Of a DNA stretch of 9,545 bases, positions 1 through 5,611 are shown piece by piece; the stretch's first letter is position 1; each line of letters begins with the position of its first letter. A program made the position numbers and the translations under genes. The notes beneath the pieces were generated by a model, which did no database searches, was not told the origin of the DNA, and worked only from the letters and a program-made list of their open reading frames with translations. Source of the stretch: Coriobacteriia bacterium (lineage in GTDB: Bacteria; Actinomycetota; Coriobacteriia; WRKU01; WQUG01); the NCBI GenBank assembly GCA_009779395.1, contig WREJ01000034.1:1-9545 (forward strand). The letters run 5' to 3'.

Positions 1-267
1 CGTACTGATGGTGTCATCGATACATCGATTATTAACCCACCAGAACGTACACCAAACACTGCACTGAGTACAGGAGAGCAAACATTAGGCGAAGCTGCTA
101 ATACGGCAGACTTTACCAATACGGACTTTTTTGTTCCACCAACAGGACTCGATATTGGCAAGTTTGGTCTGGCATTGCTGCTAGCAGCAGTCGCAGCATT
201 GCTAGTGATAGTGACTGCCACGAGGCGTAGTAAACGTGAGATGGAACTGCAGGTGCTGACGCACTAG
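1..267 (+). CDS. C-terminal end of a sortase-anchored surface protein (partial)
   Basis: An open frame runs from the first base of the window to a TAG at 265-267, giving 88 residues of a protein whose start lies upstream. The visible part begins with a Thr/Asn/Pro-rich polar stretch. It then shows a complete cell-wall sorting signal: VPPTG at residues 45-49, a hydrophobic span at about 55-73 (GLALLLAAVAALLVIV core), and a basic tail containing RRSKR. VPPTG is a known variant of LPXTG, used for example by some pilus-associated adhesins. Sortases cleave such motifs between Thr and Gly and link the protein to peptidoglycan or to a pilus. The protein is therefore probably a surface adhesin or pilin-like protein. 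The functional domains are outside the window, so its ligand cannot be inferred. The tail after the basic cluster (about 9 residues) is slightly longer than usual. Confidence 0.75.
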   Translation, partial: RTDGVIDTSIINPPERTPNTALSTGEQTLGEAANTADFTNTDFFVPPTGLDIGKFGLALLLAAVAALLVIVTATRRSKREMELQVLTH

Positions 268-285
268 CACACACCTTGTGCAGAG

Positions 286-307
286 ACCCCAGGTCAGAGC
301 CTGGGGT
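286..307. repeat. REP-like palindrome downstream of the surface protein
   Basis: ACCCCAGG and CCTGGGGT form a perfect 8-bp stem around the 6-nt loop TCAGAG, beginning 18 nt after the stop codon at 267. No T-run follows; the next bases are GACGGGG. It is therefore a poor intrinsic terminator. Read on the minus strand, the flank plus stem (GTCACCCCAGG...) resembles the GTCATCCC-type dispersed palindromes found between genes in many bacteria. It could be a REP-type element, an mRNA 3'-end stabiliser, or part of a double terminator with the hairpin at 363-394. Confidence 0.5.
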
Positions 308-362
308 GACGGGGTGGAAGTTTTGAGTTACTGATGTACTGACACATAGTGACTACGAACAA

Positions 363-405
363 GCAGAGCACGTCCAAAAATGGACGTGCTCTGCCAATTT
401 ATTTT
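363..405 (+). terminator. Strong intrinsic terminator
   Basis: GCAGAGCACGTCCA (363-376) pairs perfectly with TGGACGTGCTCTGC (381-394) across an AAAA tetraloop, a 14-bp stem. The T-rich tract CAATTTATTTTT follows. This is a textbook rho-independent terminator reading rightwards. It should stop transcription from the surface-protein gene before the RhuM promoter. Confidence 0.85.
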
Positions 406-417
406 TCTCAAAATTCA

Positions 418-447
418 TTTACAGGTCGGGGACTTCTTTGCTATCAT
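418..447 (+). promoter_or_regulatory. Predicted promoter of the RhuM-family gene
   Basis: TTTACA (418-423) and TATCAT (442-447) each match the sigma-70/SigA -35 and -10 consensus at 5 of 6 positions and are separated by 18 nt. They lie directly after the terminator and put the transcription start near 454, about 30 nt before the chosen GTG. The accessory gene thus seems to carry its own promoter. This is prediction from sequence only. Confidence 0.5.
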
Positions 448-483
448 ACGAACAGTTGTTTACGTTCTTGAAAGTAGGTGCTT

Positions 484-1494
484 GTGTCAGACAAAAAGCA
501 GAAAGAGGCTACTGGCGGCGAAATTGTTATCTATCAGTCGGGTGATGGGCTGGTTACGGTTGCCGTTCAAATGCAGGGTGAGACGCTTTGGCTGACCCAG
601 CTGCAGCTTGCCGAACTCTACACTACTAGCAAGCAGAATGTGGGGCAGCACATCAAAAACATTCTTTCTGAGGGAGAGCTGGAAAGAAAGGCAGTTGTAA
701 AGAAAATCTTTACAACTGCTGCTGATGGAAAGCAGTATCATACGGAACACTACAATCTTGACATGATTATTTCTCTTGGGTATCGCATTAACTCTAAGAC
801 AGCTACCCGCTTTAGAAGATGGGCAACCGAGCGGCTTCACGAATACATCACCAAGGGCTTCACAATGGATGATGAACGCCTAAAAAACTTGGGTGGGGGC
901 AATTACTGGAAAGATTTACTGCAGCGAATTCGCGACATACGCTCTTCTGAAAAAGTAATGTATCGTCAAGTTCTTGACCTGTATGCAACGGCTATGGACT
1001 ACAATCCTCAAGCAGATGAATCCATCGCTTTTTTCAAACTTGTGCAAAATAAACTTCACTTTGCGGCGCATGGTCATACCGCCGCAGAAGTTATTTATTA
1101 TCGCGTTGACTCTGATAAACCCTATCTAGGACTTGCAACCTTTATGGGGAAAAAGCCAACGCAAGCTGAAGCAATGATTGCCAAAAATTATCTTGAGGAA
1201 AAAGAGTTGCGCGTGCTTAATAATATTGTGTCAGGGTACTTTGACATGGCAGAGATTAATGCCATTGAACAAAGACCGATGTATATGCAAGATTACGTAG
1301 ACCAGTTAGATGAGCAACTAAAATCTGCTAAGCGTAAGTTGCTTGTAGGTGCTGGCTCGGTAAGTCACAAAGACGCCATGGACAAGGCAAAAGCTGAGTA
1401 TCGCAAGTATGAGGCAAAACACCTAAGCGACATTGAAGAGGCATATCTTGCCGAGATTAATGCCTTGGAAAGTGCAGTGAAGAAACAGCTTTAG
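484..1494 (+). CDS. rhuM: RhuM-family (virulence RhuM-like) DNA-binding protein
   Basis: The product has about 336 residues and belongs to the RhuM family (named from a Salmonella pathogenicity island gene; molecular function unsettled). Near the N-terminus, EIVIYQSGDG is followed by the family hallmark WLTQLQLAELYTTSKQNV at about 36-53. This is a helix-turn-helix-like segment that probably binds DNA. Next come TTAADGKQYHTEHYNLD, IISLGYRINS, RFRRWATERLHEYITKGF and DDERLKN, all typical of the family. The C-terminal half has the conserved KLHFAAHGHTAAEVIYYR segment (about 190-207) and ends in a charged helical region. Length matches full-size members, so it appears intact. The GTG at 484 is preferred because AGTAGG ends 5 nt upstream; an in-frame GTG at 478 is the alternative. 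RhuM genes often sit in restriction or toxin-antitoxin-rich islands, and here one neighbours toxin-antitoxin remnants. Its GC is clearly lower than flanking genes (23/60 in the line at 661 and again at 1201), suggesting horizontal acquisition. Confidence 0.88.
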   Translation: MSDKKQKEATGGEIVIYQSGDGLVTVAVQMQGETLWLTQLQLAELYTTSKQNVGQHIKNILSEGELERKAVVKKIFTTAADGKQYHTEHYNLDMIISLGYRINSKTATRFRRWATERLHEYITKGFTMDDERLKNLGGGNYWKDLLQRIRDIRSSEKVMYRQVLDLYATAMDYNPQADESIAFFKLVQNKLHFAAHGHTAAEVIYYRVDSDKPYLGLATFMGKKPTQAEAMIAKNYLEEKELRVLNNIVSGYFDMAEINAIEQRPMYMQDYVDQLDEQLKSAKRKLLVGAGSVSHKDAMDKAKAEYRKYEAKHLSDIEEAYLAEINALESAVKKQL

Positions 1495-1577
1495 GCTGAG
1501 AAAAGTCTTATTGGCATGACGGGACTGAGAATCAACAGCAGGTGCGGGCTACTGGCGAAAGGGAAAGCGCATTTATG
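1495..1577 (+). pseudogene. Probable 3' remnant of a BrnT-type toxin gene
   Basis: No complete gene fits between the RhuM stop (1494) and the antitoxin start (1575). The stretch reads like the end of a BrnT toxin. Frame 1 at 1525-1539 gives LRINS, and another frame at 1545-1565 gives RATGERE. Intact BrnT proteins end with a motif of the form R-I-I-S-A-R-x-A-T-x-x-E-R just before the antitoxin gene. Eight bases (1540-1547) separate the Ser codon from the Ala-Thr codons where nine are expected, so one deleted base would explain the break. About 60-70 residues of toxin N-terminus are missing, as if replaced by the RhuM gene. BrnT is a RelE-fold ribonuclease; this remnant could not encode one. 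The match is short and was made by eye. Confidence 0.38.
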
Positions 1578-1829
1578 AAAACGAAAACAAGTGTTGATTA
1601 TCGTGAGGCTTCTGCAGCTATCGAGACTGCATTGCAGCAGGGCGAGCGAGTCTATGATATGCTGCCGCCGCCAGATCAGCTGGTACTCAAGACCGAGAAG
1701 CAAAAGGTCACTATAATGCTCAGCAAAGATAGCGTCGACTTCTTCAAGAAGGCTGCCCGCCAAAATGGCGTAAAGTACCAAACGATGATAAACAACCTGC
1801 TCGACAGCTATGCGCAAAAATACAGCTGA
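1575..1829 (+). CDS. BrnA/CopG-like ribbon-helix-helix antitoxin, apparently orphan
   Basis: This is a small protein of 84 residues. The N-terminal part (1-42) is polar and likely forms the toxin-binding arm, including YREASAAIETALQQGERV and DMLPPPDQLVL. The C-terminal part (43-84), beginning KVTIMLSKDSVDFFKKAA and ending with YQTMINNLLDSYAQKY, is a ribbon-helix-helix fold. Its strand KVTIML would contact DNA and the two helices would dimerise. This arrangement matches the CopG-like partners of BrnT toxins, which neutralise the RNase and repress their own operon. The ATG at 1575 is chosen because the AAAGGGA at 1558-1564 lies 10 nt upstream and the RHH family length fits; an in-frame GTG at 1542 would merely read through the toxin remnant. 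No cognate toxin is intact here. It may be a degenerating leftover, or it may guard against an incoming homologous toxin. Confidence 0.75.
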   Translation: MKTKTSVDYREASAAIETALQQGERVYDMLPPPDQLVLKTEKQKVTIMLSKDSVDFFKKAARQNGVKYQTMINNLLDSYAQKYS

Positions 1830-1839
1830 AAAGTACTGT

Positions 1840-1853
1840 CTGTCAATTGACAG
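1840..1853. repeat. Perfect 14-bp palindrome after the antitoxin gene
   Basis: CTGTCAATTGACAG is fully self-complementary and begins 11 nt after the antitoxin stop. It has no loop and no T-run after it, so it is not a good terminator. Its size suits a dimeric repressor operator. It contains TTGACA (1847-1852), but no -10 lies at the right distance. What binds it, if anything, is unknown. Confidence 0.4.
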
Positions 1854-1893
1854 GATGTTTGGGATATTGGACGTGCTCCGCTTGGTCATTTTA

Positions 1894-1902
1894 TGGTATA
1901 AA
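1894..1902 (+). promoter_or_regulatory. Predicted extended -10 promoter of the DivIVA-domain gene
   Basis: TGGTATAAA is an extended -10 element (TG-N-TATAAA, 5 of 6 to TATAAT). No convincing -35 is seen at 16-18 nt upstream (the region reads TGCTCC), which fits an extended -10 type. It predicts a start near 1909 and a leader of about 28 nt. Confidence 0.5.
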
Positions 1903-1936
1903 GGGGTATCTTGATTTCGAGGGACGGAAGGCTTGT

Positions 1937-2668
1937 ATGAAAATCACGTCAATGGACGTACATCGCAAGGAATTTGGGAACTCCATGCGCGGCTATCGCG
2001 AGGATGAAGTTGATAACTTTCTGGACGCGATTGCGACCGAGCTTGACCGGCTGCATGCCCAGATTGATGTCTTGACAAAACGTGCGGGACAGGCAGAATC
2101 GCAGGCCTTGAATTTCGAGGCAGAGCGTAACACCATTAATAATGCCTTGATGACTGCCCAGCGTGCCTCGGATGATGTGCTAGAAAAGGCGCAGGAGCAA
2201 CGAGATCAAATCCTTGAAGAGGCAAGTACGCGTGCAGAAAAGATGCTGCTTGCAGCACGTGATGAAAAAGAGATATTGCTGGCCGAGCTCCGCCGCCAGA
2301 AAGAAGCCGAAAACGATTTTCGCGCTGGCGTGGTTGCACAGGCTACAGAAACAGTTAATCGCCTGAAAGAAGTGCCTCTGCCTGAAAGCGTCGAACAGGA
2401 TGCAACGCGCACACCGGCTGCCGTTTTGACCGAAGAAGAAGCAACTGGTAACATCCCCGCTGTCGCCAGCGAAGCTGTGGCAGAGAACCCCGCAACAGCT
2501 GACGTGCCAGTACCCGCTGCGATGCCGACTTCCTCGGTCGCAGTAGCAGTTGCACCCGAGGCTGCCGTGCCAGCTGCTGCTGTAGTTCCTGCAGCACCAG
2601 AAATTAGGCGTGAAGAGGGGATTGGGCAGTATGGCGAGATGGAAGACGACCTAGAGACAATCGATTAA
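1937..2668 (+). CDS. divIVA: DivIVA-domain cell-division/polarity protein
   Basis: The product has 243 residues. Its first 35 or so, MKITSMDVHRKEFGNSMRGY then REDEVDNFLDAIATELD, are a typical DivIVA N-terminal domain. In DivIVA this part binds negatively curved membrane at septa and poles. Residues about 30-150 are strongly predicted coiled coil rich in Glu, Gln, Arg and Ala, for oligomerisation. From about 155 to 225 it becomes an Ala/Pro/Val/Glu-rich low-complexity tail, and it ends in an acidic segment (GEMEDDLETID). Actinobacterial DivIVA/Wag31 proteins recruit cell-wall synthesis and division proteins. A secondary DivIVA-domain paralogue is possible, because none of the usual sepF/ylm neighbours is visible here. 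The ATG at 1937 is chosen because GGAAGG (1926-1931) sits 5 nt upstream and the conserved domain starts right there, although the frame stays open upstream to 1847. It is transcribed alone. Confidence 0.88.
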   Translation: MKITSMDVHRKEFGNSMRGYREDEVDNFLDAIATELDRLHAQIDVLTKRAGQAESQALNFEAERNTINNALMTAQRASDDVLEKAQEQRDQILEEASTRAEKMLLAARDEKEILLAELRRQKEAENDFRAGVVAQATETVNRLKEVPLPESVEQDATRTPAAVLTEEEATGNIPAVASEAVAENPATADVPVPAAMPTSSVAVAVAPEAAVPAAAVVPAAPEIRREEGIGQYGEMEDDLETID

Positions 2669-2697
2669 TGGAGCGCACCAGGCGCGCGATCTCCGCA

Positions 2698-2764
2698 CTG
2701 ATTTGAGAAAGAGAAATGCTCACGTAGGCACCAACTACGCTGCGCTTCCTCTTTCGCAAATCAG
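2698..2764. repeat. Long imperfect inverted repeat between convergent genes
   Basis: CTGATTTGAGAAAGAG (2698-2713) pairs with CTCTTTCGCAAATCAG (2749-2764) at 15 of 16 positions. An inner CGTAG/CTACG stem (2723-2727 with 2735-2739) closes the 7-nt loop GCACCAA, and an internal loop separates the two stems. It lies between the stop of the DivIVA gene and the end of the minus-strand ATP-grasp gene. It could act as a two-way terminator, but no T-run follows directly on either strand (the nearest on the plus strand is CCTTTTTCC near 2797). It might instead be a dispersed repeat or a structured RNA end. The rest of 2669-2822 shows nothing gene-like. Confidence 0.6.
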
Positions 2765-2822
2765 CACGAATCTCACCCACCTGGATGCACTCTGACCTTT
2801 TTCCACTTGAATGTACTCAGTT

Positions 2823-4196
2823 TTAAATTGCAGTTCTGAATGTGCCGAGGGTTTTGCCGCTAGCGGCGGCGCAAATGCGGTCTTGCTGACCTGCTCGTGC
2901 CAGTATTCCATGGAATGTACCTCCATAGACAAAAAGACCCGTTAAATCGCGATAGTATTTGACGGCAGGCTGCTTGTCCTGTTCGACAGGTTTTTTGTGT
3001 GCTGGCAGGCTGAATCCTGATTCCAGATTGGGCGCGCTGTACTGCTGCACGTAGTGCTGTGCTATGTGGTCATCGCTCGCCGCTGCGCTGCGCACGACAT
3101 CTTCCCAAGAGTGCTGGTCAAGCTCTCTTCCTGCCCATACTCCCTTTGAACCGTAGCTGTCTAAGGGCTTGATTATCCAGCTATCTTTGTCTTCCAGAAT
3201 GTTCGCGAAGTCTGCCTGCTGCGCGTTCAGGCGCAGGGTGTAGGGGACGTGTGCGCGGATAAAATCCTGCTGCGCTGCGGTCAATAGCGCCAGTGTTTGC
3301 GGCAGGTGCAGTACCTGAAAACTGATTTTGCTGTGGGGGATTTGCGTGCGAAACGACCCAATCAGCGTAAAAGCTTGTGCTTGGTAGGCTGCCAGAAAAT
3401 CGCCGACTTGCCCATGTCGTTTTATGATGTCGCCGGTGACCGCACGCCGGTACACAGCATCGACGCGCATACCGCTGGCACTGCGCAAAGCCTTTCCGTC
3501 AAAGCGCAGGTCACGAATATCGCAGACTTCACAGTGCAGGTCACGCTGGGCAAAATGTGTAGCAAAACGCGCAAGCTCTATAGGTGTCGAGATGTCCAGA
3601 AAATCAGCAATGACTATCTGGGGGCGGTCGCGTGCGTCAGTAGTTTCAGCATATATCTGCAAAAAGCTGTCCACCCAAGAATCAAACAGCTCGAAAGGCT
3701 GCAGGGGGTGCTTGTGTGCAAAAGTCTTAAAGCTGGGTGTCAGCGCAAGGGCATTACTAATCTCGCGGTCCTCGTTCATGGCGCTGCTGCCGTCAGTGTT
3801 AAACTCGCAAAACTGGAAGTCGCCGCTATCTTCGTCATAAAAAATGTCCATACGAATGATAGGCAGGGCGCAGGTATAACCCGGGTCAAGCAGGATGAGT
3901 TCTTCTAGCAGCGGCGCAAAGTCAAAATGTTTGCGATAGACAGGGTCAGCCAGATAGGCAGCAATCACCTTTTCGAGTATCGCGTAAGTGGTCGTAGCGA
4001 TTTCTTCAAAGCGTGCAACTTCTGTTGCGGTGTACAGTTTTGGTACGTACAGAAAGTCGCAGACCTCACCCTGGTATATCGCCTCAGAGTGGGTCAGATA
4101 GGCAGCAGCTGCTGCTCTGCCAGCACGGTCAAGATGGGGCAGCTCACCCACAATCTGCAGGTATGTGTCGCGCAACTGTGCCGTTGTCAGTGTCAC
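2823..4196 (-). CDS. Glutathionylspermidine-synthase-like ATP-grasp ligase
   Basis: The product has 457 residues and resembles the preATP-grasp/ATP-grasp domain of glutathionylspermidine synthase (GSP_synth family), which joins a carboxylate to an amine using ATP. Visible landmarks are CEFNTDGSSAMNEDRE (from residue 130), HSKISFQVLHLPQTLALL in the middle, the ATP-binding segment SWIIKPLDSYGSKGVWAGRE with K343 and the glycine-rich GSKG at 349-352, and a C-terminal YYRDLTGLFVYGGTFHGIL segment (from 414). There is no amidase domain, unlike the E. coli enzyme. Translation starts at a GTG whose GTGA overlaps the upstream ligase stop by 4 nt, so the two are translationally coupled. The inferred role is to add an amine or amino acid, perhaps glycine, to gamma-glutamylcysteine, replacing classical GshB. 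The actual acceptor cannot be read from the sequence. The protein is cytoplasmic, with no signal peptide. Confidence 0.75.
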   Translation of the reverse strand: MTLTTAQLRDTYLQIVGELPHLDRAGRAAAAAYLTHSEAIYQGEVCDFLYVPKLYTATEVARFEEIATTTYAILEKVIAAYLADPVYRKHFDFAPLLEELILLDPGYTCALPIIRMDIFYDEDSGDFQFCEFNTDGSSAMNEDREISNALALTPSFKTFAHKHPLQPFELFDSWVDSFLQIYAETTDARDRPQIVIADFLDISTPIELARFATHFAQRDLHCEVCDIRDLRFDGKALRSASGMRVDAVYRRAVTGDIIKRHGQVGDFLAAYQAQAFTLIGSFRTQIPHSKISFQVLHLPQTLALLTAAQQDFIRAHVPYTLRLNAQQADFANILEDKDSWIIKPLDSYGSKGVWAGRELDQHSWEDVVRSAAASDDHIAQHYVQQYSAPNLESGFSLPAHKKPVEQDKQPAVKYYRDLTGLFVYGGTFHGILARAGQQDRICAAASGKTLGTFRTAI

Positions 4197-5494
4197 AGCG
4201 ACACCTGCTGCTGCGCCAGAGTAGTTTTTGCAGCGACCAGCGGCTCGAACACCTGCAGGTACGCCGCTTCTTCGGGGCAGCGTGCCAACAAACTGCGCTG
4301 CGCGCGCGCAAGCAGGTCGAACAGGGCGTTCTGGACAGACTCCCCGTAAAAATCGCTCACATTAGCATCGTAGCCATCTTGTATCAGCGCTGCCTTGATT
4401 TTTGGCACACTGTCATTGGTGAAGTGCTGGCAGAGTTTGTCCAGGTCAGCTAAGTTCTGCGGGTCGTAAAACAGCCCCTTGAGCAGCGCGACATAAGCCA
4501 GCGCGTAGGACTCTGGCACGCTGTCGGCGCAGCGGATTTCCACGTAATTGCGCAGGCGAACATCAAAGAAAAACATCGACAGAATGTGGTCAATGTCATG
4601 TGGCGTCAGCGCGCTTGTGTCGTAGCAATCTATCGCCGCTTTGTTGCCTGCTGCCTGCGCGACACCGTCAACATCGTACAGGATGATAGGTGCGGTCAGC
4701 ACATGACGCGCATAATCGGCAAAGCCATAGCCAGGGCTGAACAGTCCCGGCACAATCATGCTGCGCTCGGCATCGACATCGTTCCAAATGGCGGTTCGCT
4801 TTAGGTAGCCTTCTACTGGCGCGCCCTCGAACAGCGGCGTATTGTCAGTCAGCAACGAAAACAGAGGCGTCAACGCCGCAGCCACGCGCATTTTAACAAG
4901 GGCATCGGCTTCGCTGTCATAGTCGATGGCAACCTGGGTCGAGGCGGTACCACGCATCATATTAATGCCGCGCTCGCCCGTTCCCTTGAAGTGCTGATTC
5001 ATCATCTCGTAGCGTTGTTTGGGCAGCAAAACGATGTCTGCGACCAAAGTACGCGGCTGATACCCCACATCAAGCGCGCGATAGCCAAAGCTGTCCAAAA
5101 TCGGCTGCAACTCTGCCTGATAGTTGTTCCACAAAGTGGTCAGCTCGCTTACCTGCCAAAAGGGTTGCGAGCTAAACTCAAGCTGCGCACCCGGTTCAAG
5201 GGTAATCGCTGTATCTGGACGAGTCAGTCCAATCAGGGGACTACTGGGGTCGTGGGGGTCTGCGGTGATACGCTGGTCGTAGCGCGGTGATAGTTGCTCA
5301 AGAATGGAGGTAATGCCCTTCTCCCCAGCAAAGGGAACGGTAAAGTTGTCCTGGTCAACAACCAGCTGCTCATGTTCAAAGCCGATTTTATAGTCAGCAG
5401 GTGATTTTGCGCCAGACTTTAAAGAGGCGACCACTGCCGCAACGGCACTATCCAGACCGCTACGCCCCTTTTGCTGTAAACCCCGAGAAACCAT
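4193..5494 (-). CDS. gshA: Glutamate-cysteine ligase (EgtA/plant-type, GCS2 family)
   Basis: The product has about 433 residues and catalyses ATP-dependent joining of glutamate and cysteine to gamma-glutamylcysteine, the first step of low-molecular-weight thiol synthesis. Family signs, numbered from the ATG, are: IGFEHEQLVV with Glu at 40 and 42; TLEPGAQLEFSSQPF at about 98-112, the hallmark substrate/Mg-binding segment; LPKQRYEMMNQHF at about 157-169; and MMRGTASTQVAIDYDSE at about 179-195. These match the plant/EgtA type rather than the E. coli GshA type. It is the first gene of a two-gene operon with the ATP-grasp ligase. No clear Shine-Dalgarno precedes either the ATG at 5494 or an in-frame GTG at 5503, so the exact start is uncertain. 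The ATG is preferred only because it is ATG. Related family members include EgtA and carboxylate-amine ligases, but the conserved segments favour true glutamate-cysteine ligase activity. Confidence 0.85.
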   Translation of the reverse strand: MVSRGLQQKGRSGLDSAVAAVVASLKSGAKSPADYKIGFEHEQLVVDQDNFTVPFAGEKGITSILEQLSPRYDQRITADPHDPSSPLIGLTRPDTAITLEPGAQLEFSSQPFWQVSELTTLWNNYQAELQPILDSFGYRALDVGYQPRTLVADIVLLPKQRYEMMNQHFKGTGERGINMMRGTASTQVAIDYDSEADALVKMRVAAALTPLFSLLTDNTPLFEGAPVEGYLKRTAIWNDVDAERSMIVPGLFSPGYGFADYARHVLTAPIILYDVDGVAQAAGNKAAIDCYDTSALTPHDIDHILSMFFFDVRLRNYVEIRCADSVPESYALAYVALLKGLFYDPQNLADLDKLCQHFTNDSVPKIKAALIQDGYDANVSDFYGESVQNALFDLLARAQRSLLARCPEEAAYLQVFEPLVAAKTTLAQQQVSL

Positions 5495-5550
5495 AGATTT
5501 CACTGTACCATAGTTTGAAGTAATTACTGCCCATTTGCAGAGCTCCGCGG

Positions 5551-5556
5551 TAGAAT
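5551..5556 (+). promoter_or_regulatory. Predicted -10 element for the SPFH/zinc-ribbon operon
   Basis: TAGAAT matches TATAAT at 5 of 6 and lies about 55 nt before the SPFH start. The region 17-18 nt upstream (CTGCCC at 5527-5532) is only a weak -35, so an activator or alternative sigma factor may be involved. It overlaps the -10 proposed for the divergent gshA promoter. Confidence 0.4.
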
Positions 5557-5582
5557 AGTAACTGCCAAAAACATTCGACCAA
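5555..5582 (-). promoter_or_regulatory. Predicted promoter of the gshA/ATP-grasp operon
   Basis: On the minus strand, TTGGTC (5582-5577) and TACTAT (5560-5555) are separated by 16 nt. Each matches its consensus at about 4 of 6, so the site is modest. The transcript would start near 5548, leaving a leader of about 54 nt before the ATG at 5494. Confidence 0.33.
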
Positions 5583-5611
5583 CATCAGGTTTTGATTGAA
5601 AGGAAAAGTAC

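Noticed and set aside
1491..1889. Minus-strand frame of about 130 codons opposite the antitoxin
   Set aside because: The antitoxin frame has a clear RHH fold and a ribosome site; the opposite frame shows no family features.
1847..1936. Upstream extension of the DivIVA gene to 1847
   Set aside because: It would cross the predicted promoter, and the DivIVA domain starts exactly at the ATG at 1937 behind GGAAGG.
3297..3908. Long open frame of about 200 codons on the plus strand inside the ATP-grasp gene
   Set aside because: It is antisense to a well-supported conserved gene, has a Cys/Ser/Arg-rich product without recognisable motifs, and has no ribosome site.
4013..4453. Plus-strand open frame spanning the junction of the two ligase genes
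   Set aside because: Antisense shadow in GC-rich coding DNA; the translation resembles no family.
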